A DNA stretch of 64,000 nucleotides from Trichobilharzia szidati (Eukaryota; Platyhelminthes; Trematoda; Strigeidida; Schistosomatidae). Both the position numbers and the translations under genes were made by a program. The notes beneath the pieces are model-generated. The model saw nothing but the letters and a program-made list of their open reading frames with translations. It did no database searches and had not been told where the DNA came from. Shown here piece after piece: positions 54,819-64,000 of the stretch; the stretch's first letter is position 1, and the number at the start of each line of letters is the position of its first letter. The stretch covers positions 93,750,020 through 93,814,019 of the forward strand of contig OX235272.1 in the NCBI GenBank assembly GCA_944472155.2, given 5' to 3'.

Positions 54819-54994
54819 CACTGCTAGTCACCATCCACCAATTAAGTTACATAAAGTAGGTTTAAAATGATACCATCCGATCCAAGGCTGAAAAGATTCA
54901 GGAATATTCTAAAATATATTTTCTGGGTACTTATTCAAACTCACGTGATTTATTTAAAATTTTCTTTACTGGATTTATCAGCCCTTAAATTAAA

Positions 54995-55245
54995 TCAAGC
55001 AACAGTGTATGTAGTGATCAGTAAGTTGGTGGTTCAACGGTAGAAAGTTTGTCAGCCATGCTTGTGGTCTCGAGTTCGATTCCGTGCTATCACATACCTT
55101 TACCTCCCATAGCCGGTTGTAATGCCCACAAACAGGGGAGGATGGACATGAAGCTAATAGACAAAGCCTGCAAAAGGAAATTACAAAATACACTACAGCT
55201 GCTAAAAATTCAAAGCTGAAGCTTTAAGCCCTGCATTAAAAAAAA
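54995..55245 (+). repeat. tA SINE, diverged copy
   Basis: Head TTGGTGGTTCAACGGTAGAA (box A) and GTCTCGAGTTCGATTCC (box B), then ATAGCCGGTTGTAATGCCCA, CAGGGGAGGATGGACATGAA and AAGCTTTAAGCCCTGCATTA with an A-rich end. Confidence 0.7.
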
Positions 55246-55249
55246 AAGT

Positions 55250-55485
55250 GAATTGATCATTGAACTTTACTGACTAGGCACCGTCTTGTCTACTGCTAAA
55301 TAACTACACAAATACAATCCTACTGTAATAAACACTTCATACATAGTAGTCTACAAGTTTCAATAAATGGACAGCTGCTTTCACTATAAGATACCGACTA
55401 CACAATTTTCTATGATTTAACAATCAAAATGTGCCACTGAAAATTCCTTTGAAATTTTAAACTATGTCAGTATTTGAATAAAGCA
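55250..55485. other. No recognised feature
   Basis: No coding or repeat signal recognised. Confidence 0.35.
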
Positions 55486-55489
55486 AGAA

Positions 55490-56655
55490 CAACAGTGTGA
55501 TTTGTGCAGAATAATATGGTACCATCATTTATTTCGTTGGCTTCTCATCAGCTGCTTACAGCCCAGATAAATTATGAGGTTTACATACAGAAAAGTTTTA
55601 AAATACTTGCAAATTTTACATGTTGTCAGTTGGCATAAAGTTCTACACTTAGTGAACAGGGCTCAGACAATTGCGCTTATATAGATTTTACATAGGCAGT
55701 TCAAGTCAAAATAAATGTATGCATACAATGGTAAAGGAGTTACGTAATAAAAACGAGAGGTGAGTAAGATGATGAGTAACTAATAAATTAGGTAACGATG
55801 TACTGAGTTCAACTCACGTCACAGAAACAAGAGACAAGCAAAATTACATATTATAAAAAAGGGGGGTGAGGTTAAAGACAAAGATTACGTACTCAGATGA
55901 GAGAATAGAGACATCCAGTTACCAGGGCAGGGAAAGACTAATAACTGCTTCTTTCTGAACACATAAATATGGTTTGAAGCGTTTGATGGAAATTGCTTCG
56001 GCAAACTTCAGGAGAATGCGGCTCCTTTGTCTATTGATAATTTTAAAGGACTTCTAGATTTCCACCTCATGACCCATGTCGAGGAGATGTCTGGCTATGG
56101 CACTGTTTACAGAATTTGTTCCCTTTCGACGTAAGCTTTTTGGTACACGTTCAGAAAATCGTAGATATGCCATTCTTTCCGTTCGTCCAATGTAACTTCT
56201 CCCGCAGATACATGTAAATTTGTATATATAGTTGGAATTAACATGAGAAGGATATCTATCGATTTTTGATTGCACCAAAGAGCAAGTTGTTCGATAGAAT
56301 GGAACGAGCTTAGCTGCTGGATAGGCTATGGCTAGTGATGAACTCAGCCTTCTGTTGATCATCGCTGCAATGTTTTCACCCTTATAATCAAGCTGAATGT
56401 AGATTAACGTTTTTCCCACTGTGATTTGTTTTACATTTGTGACTTCAGGTCTTCCATACTTGTTAATGAACCTTTGAGGGTAACCATTGCTGTTCAACAT
56501 CTTTTCAAGTAACATAAATTCTTCCTCTAATTTCTCTATAGAGCATATTCTCCTCACTCTATAGTACAGAGTCTTGACTAGACCACGTTTAAAGCTATTT
56601 GGACAAAAGCTATTAAAATTTAAGTATTGTCCTTTCCATGTAGGCTTTCGATAAA
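55490..56655 (-). mobile_element. Penelope-like element P15, intact-looking GIY-YIG region
   Basis: On the minus strand, 56557-56054 is an open frame of 167 codons. It starts with the RT-side linker RRICSIEKLEEEFMLLEKML, NGYPQRFINKYGRPE and QLDYKGENIAAMINRRLSSS. The nuclease NYIYKFTCICGRSYIGRTER follows (Cys pair plus YIGRT), then SERVPKSLRR, and NSAIARHLLDMGHEVEI. Upstream, 56655-56560 adds a KPTWKGQYLNFNSFCP-like thumb piece in another frame. C-terminus and 3' region extend to about 55490. It belongs to a lineage separate from P1, P6 and P9. Confidence 0.85.
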
Positions 56656-56661
56656 CTGATT

Positions 56662-57045
56662 TTGAAGACTGGCTCGTCAGCCAGATTTACCTGCATTCCC
56701 CAGTAAGTCAATGATGATGTTCCCATTGAGAATCGAACCCAGTGCCCATAGTTTTAAACGTCAAAGGGTTATCCACTAAACAGAGCACTTCGGTCCAATC
56801 AATCGACGGGAAAATCTAAGTTGATTTAAATAATTAATAAGACCCGCTGCAGAAGAGGCGACTCTGGTAGATCAAGTGGTTTACTGGATAACGCTTTGAC
56901 GTTTGAAACTATGGGCACTGGATCAAGTCTTGATGGGGACGTCATCACTCACTCACTAGGGAATGCAGGTACATCCAGATGACAAGTCCCAAATAGGAAG
57001 AAATGTGCATCCTCAATTCCACTGCTAGTCACCATCCCTCAATGG
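56662..57045. repeat. H1 (Sm-alpha-like) SINE, inverted dimer
   Basis: A minus part (56662-56775: junction, box B AGAATCGAACCCAGTGCC read in reverse, head) is fused to a plus copy (56776-57045). The plus copy has CCAATCAATCGACGGGAAAA, the tRNA-like head, GGGAATGCAGGTACATCCAG and a hammerhead remnant with core ATGACAA and AGGAAGAAATG. It is inserted directly against the 5' truncated end of P15. Confidence 0.8.
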
Positions 57046-57219
57046 AGTTTATGTCAAATTTGGTAAAAACTTTGGTTTATCTTTAAACAAAGGTTCAAGT
57101 TTGATAATAAGGATATGTATAGATGGTTTTGAAGCTAGGAGTGCATGAACAAACAAATAACATGTGAACGCAGACACAGTAATACTCATCCAACGGCAGC
57201 TTTCAAACAACCTATAAAA

Positions 57220-57345
57220 AGAACGACTGATAAGCGTTGTACGAGACGTAGCTGTCTTGGCAGGCACCTGCAACTGGTGAGTTCCCAAAAGGATGAAATA
57301 CGCCTGGTGGGTTCTACTGATGGTCACCATCAACCAAACAGCTTG
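57220..57345 (+). repeat. H1-related hammerhead remnant
   Basis: CACCTGCAACTGGTGAGTTC, CCAAAAGGATGAAATACGCC, TGGTGGGTTCTACTGATGGT and CACCATC follow the order of the H1 hammerhead and tail. Strongly diverged. Confidence 0.55.
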
Positions 57346-57679
57346 AAGATAACTAGCGAAATCAACAAGAAAGTGCAAGTTTTCACGTTTCAGTTTTTTT
57401 ATATGACTTCTATGAAGTGCTCTACTGAAAAATCTTACTACTAATCATTCGTGAATCTATGGTGCTTTAGTTTTAGGCTGTCTAATCCAAGTGATGATTA
57501 TAAAATAGTTTTATAAGCTTCTAACTATCAATGGCTAAAACTTTTATGTAATCAAAAGGCTTAAAACCTTGATTTATCATGATTTATGCACATACAAAAA
57601 TACGTGTAGAAAATATAAATCTTACAATTAAAATTTGAATTACTGCTACAATATATATATATATATATATATATAATAT
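57346..57679. repeat. Unassigned, with (TA)n at about 57648-57676
   Basis: No coding signal recognised; a TA dinucleotide run of about 28 bases precedes the next PLE. Confidence 0.5.
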
Positions 57680-58790
57680 AACCCAGTTATGCTATGATCG
57701 TCACGATTTATCTTATGATGAAACCAGGGCACATTACCATTACAATGCAATGTCCTATGAATTGAAATATTTCCCCAATAGTCGCCGACCTTTTCATGAA
57801 TAAATTCGAAAATAACATCTTTTCAAAAATACTCACTCCTAAAATATGGTAAAGATATGTAGATGATACTTTTGTAGTACTAAAACGAGATCTACACAAT
57901 TCCAGAATCCAGTTCACTTCGGAAGCAGAATCAGACGTTGGTGAACCACCATTTCTAGACTGCCTAGTTAAGAGAAAGGAAAACGGACACCTTAGTATAT
58001 CCATATTCAGGAAGAAAAACCCACTCAAATAAATATTTAGACTTCAAGTCATCACACCCTGTCAGCGCAAAGATTTCAGTTGTTTCAAGTCTTCTTAGAC
58101 GCGCACACTCTCTGATAACCGACGAGAAAGAAAAAGAAGAAGAAATATCAAACATTACTGAAACTCTCAAGCAAAACAACTACCCATGGAACTTCATCAA
58201 CAAAATCAACACCAACATTAAATATGGCCGAAAACGCATTCCGAAAACATGGACATCAAGAGTCGTCATTCCATATAGAGAAGAGACGTCAGACGATATC
58301 AGAAGAGTACTCAATCAGCTCAACATTAGAGTTTTCTTCAAAACATCAGACACTTCAAAGCAACCTTGTCCATATAAAAGACCAAATCCCTAAAGATTCT
58401 CTATCTAATTGTGTCTATAAAATAAAATGCTTGGAATGTGATGCGATGTACATCGGACAAACGTAGCGAGAAATCAAAATCAGAAGAAATGAACACCGTA
58501 GAGTGACCTCTGTTCGACCACCGAGAAATCCCGTTGAACTACAAAAACTTGAAAAATCATCAGCCATAGGTCTACATGTTATAGAATCAGGTCACAAAAT
58601 TGATTTTGACAATATTGAAATCATAATCCAGAAAAATTTTAGAAATCACTAAGAACGTTTAATATCATCAGAAGTACTTCATATCAAACGGAATCCAAAT
58701 TGTCTGAATAGGAATGATGATGGAGTAAAACAAAATCTGACCTGGTTACAACACCCCCACCATCCCCATGAAGTGACAAAATCAACATGA
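57680..58790 (+). mobile_element. Penelope-like element P16, RT palm to C-terminus
   Basis: The plus strand covers the end of RT and the endonuclease: TPKIW, a stop at 57850-57852, and RYVDDTFVVLKRDLHNSRIQ with YVDD at 57856-57867. PPFLDCLVKRKENGHLSISI, the KYLDFKSSHPVSAKISVVSS thumb segment and NNYPWNFINKINTNIKYGRK follow. The nuclease KIKCLECDAMYIGQT is cut by a stop (TAG at 58465-58467), then REIKIRRNEHRRVTS, IGLHVIESGHKIDFDNIEII and HIKRNPNCLNRNDDGVKQNL. It is the most complete PLE 3' half in the window, needing few changes to be open; the fingers and N-terminus are missing. Confidence 0.9.
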
Positions 58791-58799
58791 ATGTGATAA

Positions 58800-59370
58800 G
58801 CAATTCCATTAGGTAGACACGTGCTGCTTTTACAACTTTACACACTTATCAAATCCAACAATGTACACCTGGTTTTGTCATCTTTACCAATTGGCCAATT
58901 TGACAAGTCGAAAATGACCTCATGCTGATGAACGATGATTAAGTTGTTATATATAGGCTGAGATTCTGTAAATTTTGGTTTAATAACACTACTTTGATAA
59001 AGCTATTAGCGGCAGCATTCAATAGCGAAACGTCAGTAAAAACAACAATATTGTTTTGTTTTTCATTAGTTGAGAAATACAAAAAAGCCTTTATTATAAT
59101 GAATATCATATTCCCAATGCCCAAATTTTTTCAAACCGTTAAAAGTAAACTTGGTTTAGACATATATGATTCACTCAGTTTATTTGTTTGGGATTTTCAG
59201 CAATAAACTTCAGTTACAATGTTTGGAATTGAAACCTTATAAAGAATAAAGAAAATTCGTTATTGGAAACAATCTGATTGCTTTGACAATTAGACTTCCA
59301 CAGTGTTGGAATGTTAGTAAAGTGATTGTTGAGTTGGTCAGCAGTTCAAGTATTGATATTTTACTAAAAC
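58800..59370. other. No recognised feature
   Basis: May contain the P16 3' UTR; no other signal recognised. Confidence 0.35.
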
Positions 59371-59377
59371 GCCATGC

Positions 59378-59625
59378 AATGTGCGTGCGCCGGCGATTCA
59401 GTGGTAGAATTCTCGCCATTCACGCCACACGTGTCCATGGTTTTAATGCTCGACCGACACCTTGCTATACCTCGATTAGCGCATAGTAAGCCAGGTAAAG
59501 AGGGAAGGTTAAGCATGAAGGTAGCAACCCAACCCCGTGGAGAAGAAGAATACCACTGCCACAGAAACTTCAGATCTCATTCTTGAAGCCCTCATATTCC
59601 ACTTGTGACACAAAGGAATAGAAAT
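59378..59625 (+). repeat. tA SINE with the clearest tRNA-Gly-like head
   Basis: GCGCCGGCGATTCAGTGGTA and GAATTCTCGCC closely follow the 5' half of eukaryotic tRNA-Gly. The 3' half has decayed (box B is GGTTTTAATGCTC). Body and tail follow: AAGCCAGGTAAAGAGGGAAG, CTTGAAGCCCTCATATTCCA. Confidence 0.8.
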
Positions 59626-59819
59626 GAAAATAAATTAAAAAAAGTCACGCACTTTTATTCATATTTTTCAAGACAATAAAATGATAACGTTAACTGGTTT
59701 CGATCATATGGTTTTTACTTATTCTAATTTTCTTTTGCTTGTAGTATATCAGTTCTAAATAATATATGTTGCATCTATGCAAAAGTACGCTTTATTTTTG
59801 GTACATACTTTCCTGCCAC

Positions 59820-61050
59820 ACTACGGATCATCATTGAACAAAGTTTGGAATGGCAGTCACCTCTCTATCTCAACTTCATCGACTTTGAAAAGGCATTCGA
59901 CAGCGTCGATCGAGAGGTGATTTGGCAACTACTTCGCTATTACAGAGTGCCACCGACAATTATACATCTCATCCAACAGCTGTACGACAATGCTGCATGC
60001 TAAGTAATCCACAACGGGAAACTTACGGAAGCCTTCGAAGTGAGGACAGGAGTAAGACAAGTTGGCTGCCTACTATCGCCAATGATTTTCCTGATTGCAG
60101 TAGACTGGATAATGCGACAAACAGCGGGCAATGAGGAAACAGGCATAAAATGGACTCACACAAAAACAACTTGAAGGATCTGGACTTCGCCGATGATATA
60201 TGTCTGATTTCCCACAAACTGGAAGATATGCAAGTGAAAAGCAACAAGTTGACAGAAGAAGCATCCAGAGAAGATAGGCCTTCAGGTGAACATAGAGAAA
60301 ACAGAGGTGATGAAGATTCCTGGCCAACACCATCAACAGCAGCAACAACAACAACAGACAACAATCAGCATAAATGGAAGGAACCTGAAAGAAACAACCT
60401 CCTTCACCTACCTACCTACCTACCTGGGAAGCATCGTTTCAACTACAGGCGGACGGAACTGATGAGGATATCAAAGCAAGAATCGGAAAAGTAAGACATG
60501 CTTTCACTACTCTCAAGTCTGTGTGGAGGTCAACAACACTCAGCATCAAAAATGAGATCCGGATTTTCAACTCCAATGTGAAGTCAGTCAGTGCTACTAT
60601 ACGGATCAGAGACTTGCACTGCGCGTCATAAAGAGCATCTCAAACAAACTACAGACCTTCATTAACAGTTGTCTTCGCTCAATACTTCGCTCAAGATCAG
60701 ATGGCCAGCCAGAAAAGATCAGCAACAGAGATCTCTGGGAGCAAACCAACCGGGAACCAATTGTGAAACAAATAGGCAGGAAGAAATGGAGATGGATTGG
60801 CCATACTCTGAGGAAACCATCAAGTGACATCACTAGACAAGCCATTGCTCGAGTGGAACCCGAAAGGGAAGCGGCGAGTTGGTCGTCAGTGCGAGGTGGG
60901 TGACTTGGAGGAGGTCATGTGAAGAGGAGATGAAAGCGTGTGGGCAGACTTGGAGCCAGGTGAAGACTCTAGCAGAGAACCGAACGCAATGGAGACGCAC
61001 GGCTGAAGCCCTATGTTCCTCTAGGAATTAAAGGAAACAATAATAGTAAT
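59820..61050 (+). mobile_element. RTE LINE copy A, RT core to 3' end
   Basis: The plus strand gives FIDFEKAFDSVDREVIWQLL, RYYRVPPTIIHLIQQLYDNA, a stop (TAA at 60001-60003 where copy B has a Gln codon), GVRQVGCLLSPMIFLIAVDW and IMRQTAGNEETGIKWTHTK. A frameshift then leads into LKDLDFADDICLISHKLEDM with FADD at 60186-60197. The Q-rich linker, NRRTE region, SNKLQTFINSCLRSILRSRS-type sequence and KKWRWIGHTLRKPSSDITRQ follow. It ends in GAAGCCCTATGTTCCTCTAG and an (AATAAT) tail. Very similar to copy B apart from the lesions. Confidence 0.9.
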
Positions 61051-61059
61051 AATTCCTCT

Positions 61060-61640
61060 TCATTAAGATGTTTTCTCCGCACATAATAAATAATCCTAAG
61101 GAAAACGTAACTCTATATATTTAAAAGAGAATGCATTTATGGACCTCTTTTTCTCCAACCCTGTTATTTGTTTTTCTTACAAATGTCTCGTTTCTTTTTC
61201 ATTCACGGAAAATACCCATCCAGACATGAATTTAGGGAGAAAAAAATGTTCAGGGAAGAGTTTCTTTTCGGCGGCGAATTCATTCACTTAGCTGTACAAT
61301 TGCATTTATATTTAATTATTTTATGTGTGCATACATTAGGACTGTGAGACAAAAATAAAAATATTAGTTAGAGTTATTGTTGACGTCACCAAAATGTCTT
61401 AAAAATGGGATGAATACTCAATCTGTAACCTGGGGGATGAAGGTTTGTAAGTATTGAAAAGAGTTGCGTAATATGAAATAGAATGTTAATGAAAGAGCAT
61501 GGAGACACGTATCCAAAATAAATTATATAATAATCAGAAAGAGTAAATAAAGGGTTGGTTAAGAAGAAGATGTTACTAAGATACAATACAAAAATTCAAA
61601 AAACAAAAAAGAAAACTAAACCTTAAATAACATAGTCGTA
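61060..61640. other. Unassigned; possibly PLE 3' noncoding sequence
   Basis: Directly downstream (minus strand) of the PLE C-terminus at 61640-61800; no motif identified with confidence. Confidence 0.35.
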
Positions 61641-61800
61641 GAACTTGGAATTATATCCAAGATAGAAGGAGAGGGTGGTGAAGTTTCTTCTGTGTACCTA
61701 AACCAGGTTTTTTTATCCGGTTCGCTAAGGCCTTAGCAATACAAAGTATACAGAAGCTTACCGTTTTTGGAAAGCTTCTTTTGACGTTGTAGATGACCGA
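61640..61800 (-). mobile_element. PLE C-terminal fragment P17
   Basis: The minus strand gives VIYNVKRSFPKTVSFCILCI, AKALANRIKKPGLGTQKKLH and HPLLLSWI before a stop. This is the C-terminus of PLE endonuclease proteins (compare YWVPNKLPKTSSYRMLQTAE in P1). It is cut exactly where the RTE copy F begins. Confidence 0.75.
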
Positions 61801-62655
61801 CGTGAAGAACCTAGAAGACCTGGATTTCGCACGTGGATGATTTATGTTTGATGTCACACAAAATCGAAGACTTACAAGCGAAAACCGACAAACTGGTCGA
61901 AGAAGCAGCTGGAGAAGACAGGACTCCAGGTGAACATAGACAAGACGGAGGTTATGAAAATAACCAACCAACAGCAGCAGCAACATCCAGCGCCAATCAC
62001 CATCAACGGGAGGGATTTGAAAGAGGTTACTTCATTCACTTATCTAGGGAGCATTGTCTCAACTACAGGAGGAACGGACGAGGATGTCAAATCGAGAATC
62101 GGGAAGGCGAGAAACACATTCATCAACCTGAAACCAATCTGGAAATCTTCGTCACTCACCATCAACAACAAAATTCGGATTTTCAATACAAACGTCAAGT
62201 CAGTCAGTTCTTCTATACGGATCAGAAACTTGGCGGGTCACAAAGAATATTTCCAACAGCCTGTTGCAGACCTTTATCAACAACTAACTGTCTTCGTTCT
62301 ATACTGAAGATCAGATGGCCGGAGAGAATCACCAACAAGAAACTATGGGAAGAAACAAAACAAGAACCAATCGCTCAACAAATATGCAGGAGAAAGTGGA
62401 GATGGATTGGACACTCGCTGAGGAGGCCGTTGGGTGACATCGCGCGTCAGGCCAGTGCTCGAGTGGACCCGAAAAGGAAGCGGCGAGTGGGACGTCCAAG
62501 GGTGACATGGAGGAGATCGTGTGAAGAGGAGTTGAAACAGTATGGACTAACATGGATGCAAGTGAAAAGTACAGCAGAAGACAGAAACAAGTGGAGACGT
62601 GCAGTTGAAGCCTTATGTTCCACTAGGAATCCAAGGGAACAATAATAATAATTTA
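61801..62655 (+). mobile_element. RTE LINE copy F (subfamily 2), C-terminal half
   Basis: It starts at LEDLDFA with a 2-base disruption of FADD, then MNIDKTEVMKITNQQQQQHP, LKEVTSFTYLGSIVSTTGGT and DEDVKSRIGKARNTFINLKP. NTNVKSV is followed by a frameshift, then WPERITNKKLWEETKQEPIA, CRRKWRWIGHSLRRPLGDIA, RRVGRPRVTWRRSCEEELKQ and RRAVEALCSTRNPREQ. The frame ends naturally at 62645 with the AATAATAATAATT tail. The C-terminal 110 codons are undamaged. It belongs with copy E, not with A, B, C and D. Confidence 0.9.
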
Positions 62656-63045
62656 ATTTTTTGTCTATCCGAATGTGTTTTATTTACTTTATGTGATGTG
62701 TTGTTTTAATTACCCAGCCACATCTTTGAATCAAAATACATACTCACTCTTCCTTTCAAATAGTATCCAACGGATCACTTTGATTATTATTTTGAAGAAA
62801 TTGGAGAAATAGCATGGCAGGTTATTACGGCGTGCTTTGGATAGAACAAAATTCATTCAGATGGCATATTATAACCGATTATTAATTAACTTGAAGACTT
62901 TTTGCCCACAGTAAATACTTTACAAGGGAATATATGCTGAGAATTACACAATATATATATATAGTAAAGGATTTTTCAGGATATAATTAGTATTGTCTTT
63001 GACATTAAACACTCCAGTTAATCATATTACTGATGTCAAGGTGTT
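62656..63045. other. No recognised feature; short (TA)n at about 62948-62962
   Basis: AT-rich; no coding or repeat family recognised. Confidence 0.4.
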
Positions 63046-63047
63046 GA

Positions 63048-63275
63048 CTTGTGCGTCGGTGGTATGGTGGTAGAATGGTCGTCATCCACGCAGGTGATTC
63101 AGGGTTCGATCCCATTGAACCCTTATTAAGCCAGTAATGAGACTGGTGAACAAGGAAGGCTGGAAGGCATGGGGCTAGCAATCAAATCCCGTAAAGTATA
63201 CACCACAACCACTGAAACTTCAAGGCTCTAGCTAGCTTGAAGCCCTGTGTTACACTGGACACCTAAAGTAATACA
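63048..63275 (+). repeat. tA SINE
   Basis: GTGCGTCGGTGGTATGGTGG then TAGAATGGTCGTCATCCACG and AGGGTTCGATCCC keep a tRNA-Gly-like order. The body reads AAGCCAGTAATGAGACTGGT and the tail AGCTTGAAGCCCTGTGTTAC, CTGGACACC. The tail is more diverged than in other copies. Confidence 0.8.
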
Positions 63276-63344
63276 AATAATTTTAAAAGAAGGCGTTGAC
63301 GTATTTGTCTATGTTCAAAACATTAATACCTTAGCACTGATATA

Positions 63345-64000
63345 AGTATAAAACTTGGGCACTGTGGTAGAGTGTAACTCCATTATGGATAAGATTTTAT
63401 TTTGATAAATCACACAGTGTTACACAGTAATATTAACTGATGACCAACTTTCGAGCACAAATCATCGCTCATAATCATATTAAGTTACTCACACAACTTT
63501 TTCCTTCATTTATATATATGTATGGAATTGACTAGATATTTGAATAAAGATCAATATGAGATAATGTACATTCAGAGATAATAATATGAGTGTTATTGAT
63601 CAATTACAATTAGACGGGAAATAAGACGACTGTTTTTATAGTTATAATAAGTAATTTGTTATAATGTTGTGATTTGCTTAATTGAAATAGAATTTTGAGA
63701 TTATTTATAATCCTCCTCTGATTTGACAGTTGGTAATAACATCTTCCATATTTCTGGTATTTGCGTTGAATCATTTCTGTTGCATGTGTTGGGTGCAGAT
63801 TCGATGAACCAGGCAGTATTCAGTAATCAATCTCTCTCTCTCCACCTACTTATATTAATTCTTAGAATTTTGACTGTGTCCCACCGAACCTATTGTGTGG
63901 TTATGTGTTAATGCATGAAATGCAATGCAGTGCTGAGCTTTTTTCCTAAATTACTTATCTTCTCTGGGTCAACCATTCTTACCTTAGCTAAATTCTTATG
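63345..64000 (-). mobile_element. Penelope-like element P7, endonuclease end and 3' tail, continues beyond the window
   Basis: The minus strand, from the window edge, gives the same GIY-YIG region as P6 (plus-strand text CATAAGAATTTAGC in reverse to GAATGCATTAACACATAACC). The tail follows, with GATATTTGAATAAAGATCAA, the hairpin at 63420-63475 and ACTTGGGCACTGTGGTAGAG. The upstream RT part would lie above 64000. Confidence 0.8.

Larger units (their letters stand above)
54260..54850. repeat. H1 (Sm-alpha-like) SINE, inverted dimer of near full copies
   Basis: A minus copy (54260-54552) and a plus copy (54553-54850) meet head to head. Each has the 5' segment with TCAATCAATCGACGGGAAAA, a tRNA-like head (GTGGCCCAAGTGGTCTAGTG, TGGATAACGCTTTGGCG), a GGGAAATGCAGGTACATCCA junction, the hammerhead region and GATTCCACTGCTAGTCACCA. 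The plus box B reads GGGTTAGAGCC instead of GGTTCGAGCC. Confidence 0.85.

Noticed and set aside
60023..60364. 113-codon minus-strand open frame
   Set aside because: Antisense to the RT core of RTE copy A; leucine-rich only because it mirrors the CAA/CAG-rich linker.

Overview
The window looks like intergenic or intronic DNA from a parasitic flatworm, most likely a schistosome or close relative. It is AT-rich and shows no bacterial gene organisation. It is packed with broken copies of Penelope-like elements (PLEs, with GIY-YIG endonucleases), RTE-type LINEs, CR1-like LINEs, and tRNA-headed SINEs carrying hammerhead ribozyme motifs. One of these SINE groups matches the known schistosome Sm-alpha hammerhead repeat. 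The species cannot be fixed from the sequence alone.

Only one host protein-coding segment is convincing. It is a minus-strand first exon at 34482-34967 encoding the signal peptide and start of the ligand-binding domain of a nicotinic acetylcholine receptor subunit, followed by a consensus splice donor. Its later exons were not recognised. Much of the DNA below 34476 may therefore be its first intron.

Layout. 0-9.8 kb: an SR2-like RTE fragment, hammerhead SINEs and two P1-type PLE remnants. 11.5-16.1 kb: two PLE reverse transcriptase copies and an RTE end. 16.5-22.4 kb: PLE tails, an unclassified repeat (called Q here), a CR1-like LINE end and hammerhead SINEs. 23-27.1 kb: RTE and PLE pieces, including a head-to-head PLE with 424-bp inverted arms. 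28-34.4 kb: SINEs, PLE ends and an RTE. 34.5-39.5 kb: the receptor exon flanked by four RTE copies. 40-54 kb: mixed SINEs, LINE ends, nested Q copies and a PLE with long inverted terminal arms. 54-64 kb: Sm-alpha-like SINEs, two further PLEs, two RTE copies and a PLE running off the window.

Working names used below: H1 (Sm-alpha-like), H2 and H3 are three tRNA-headed SINE groups with hammerhead or hammerhead-like cores. tA is a tRNA-Gly-like SINE without a hammerhead, whose 3' end matches that of the RTE LINEs. Q is an unclassified interspersed repeat. The retroelements supply the enzymes (reverse transcriptase and endonuclease). The SINEs have only pol III promoter-like heads, ribozyme motifs and borrowed tails, so they presumably depend on the LINEs or PLEs. 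Boundaries of repeats are approximate (tens of bases) unless exact motifs are given.
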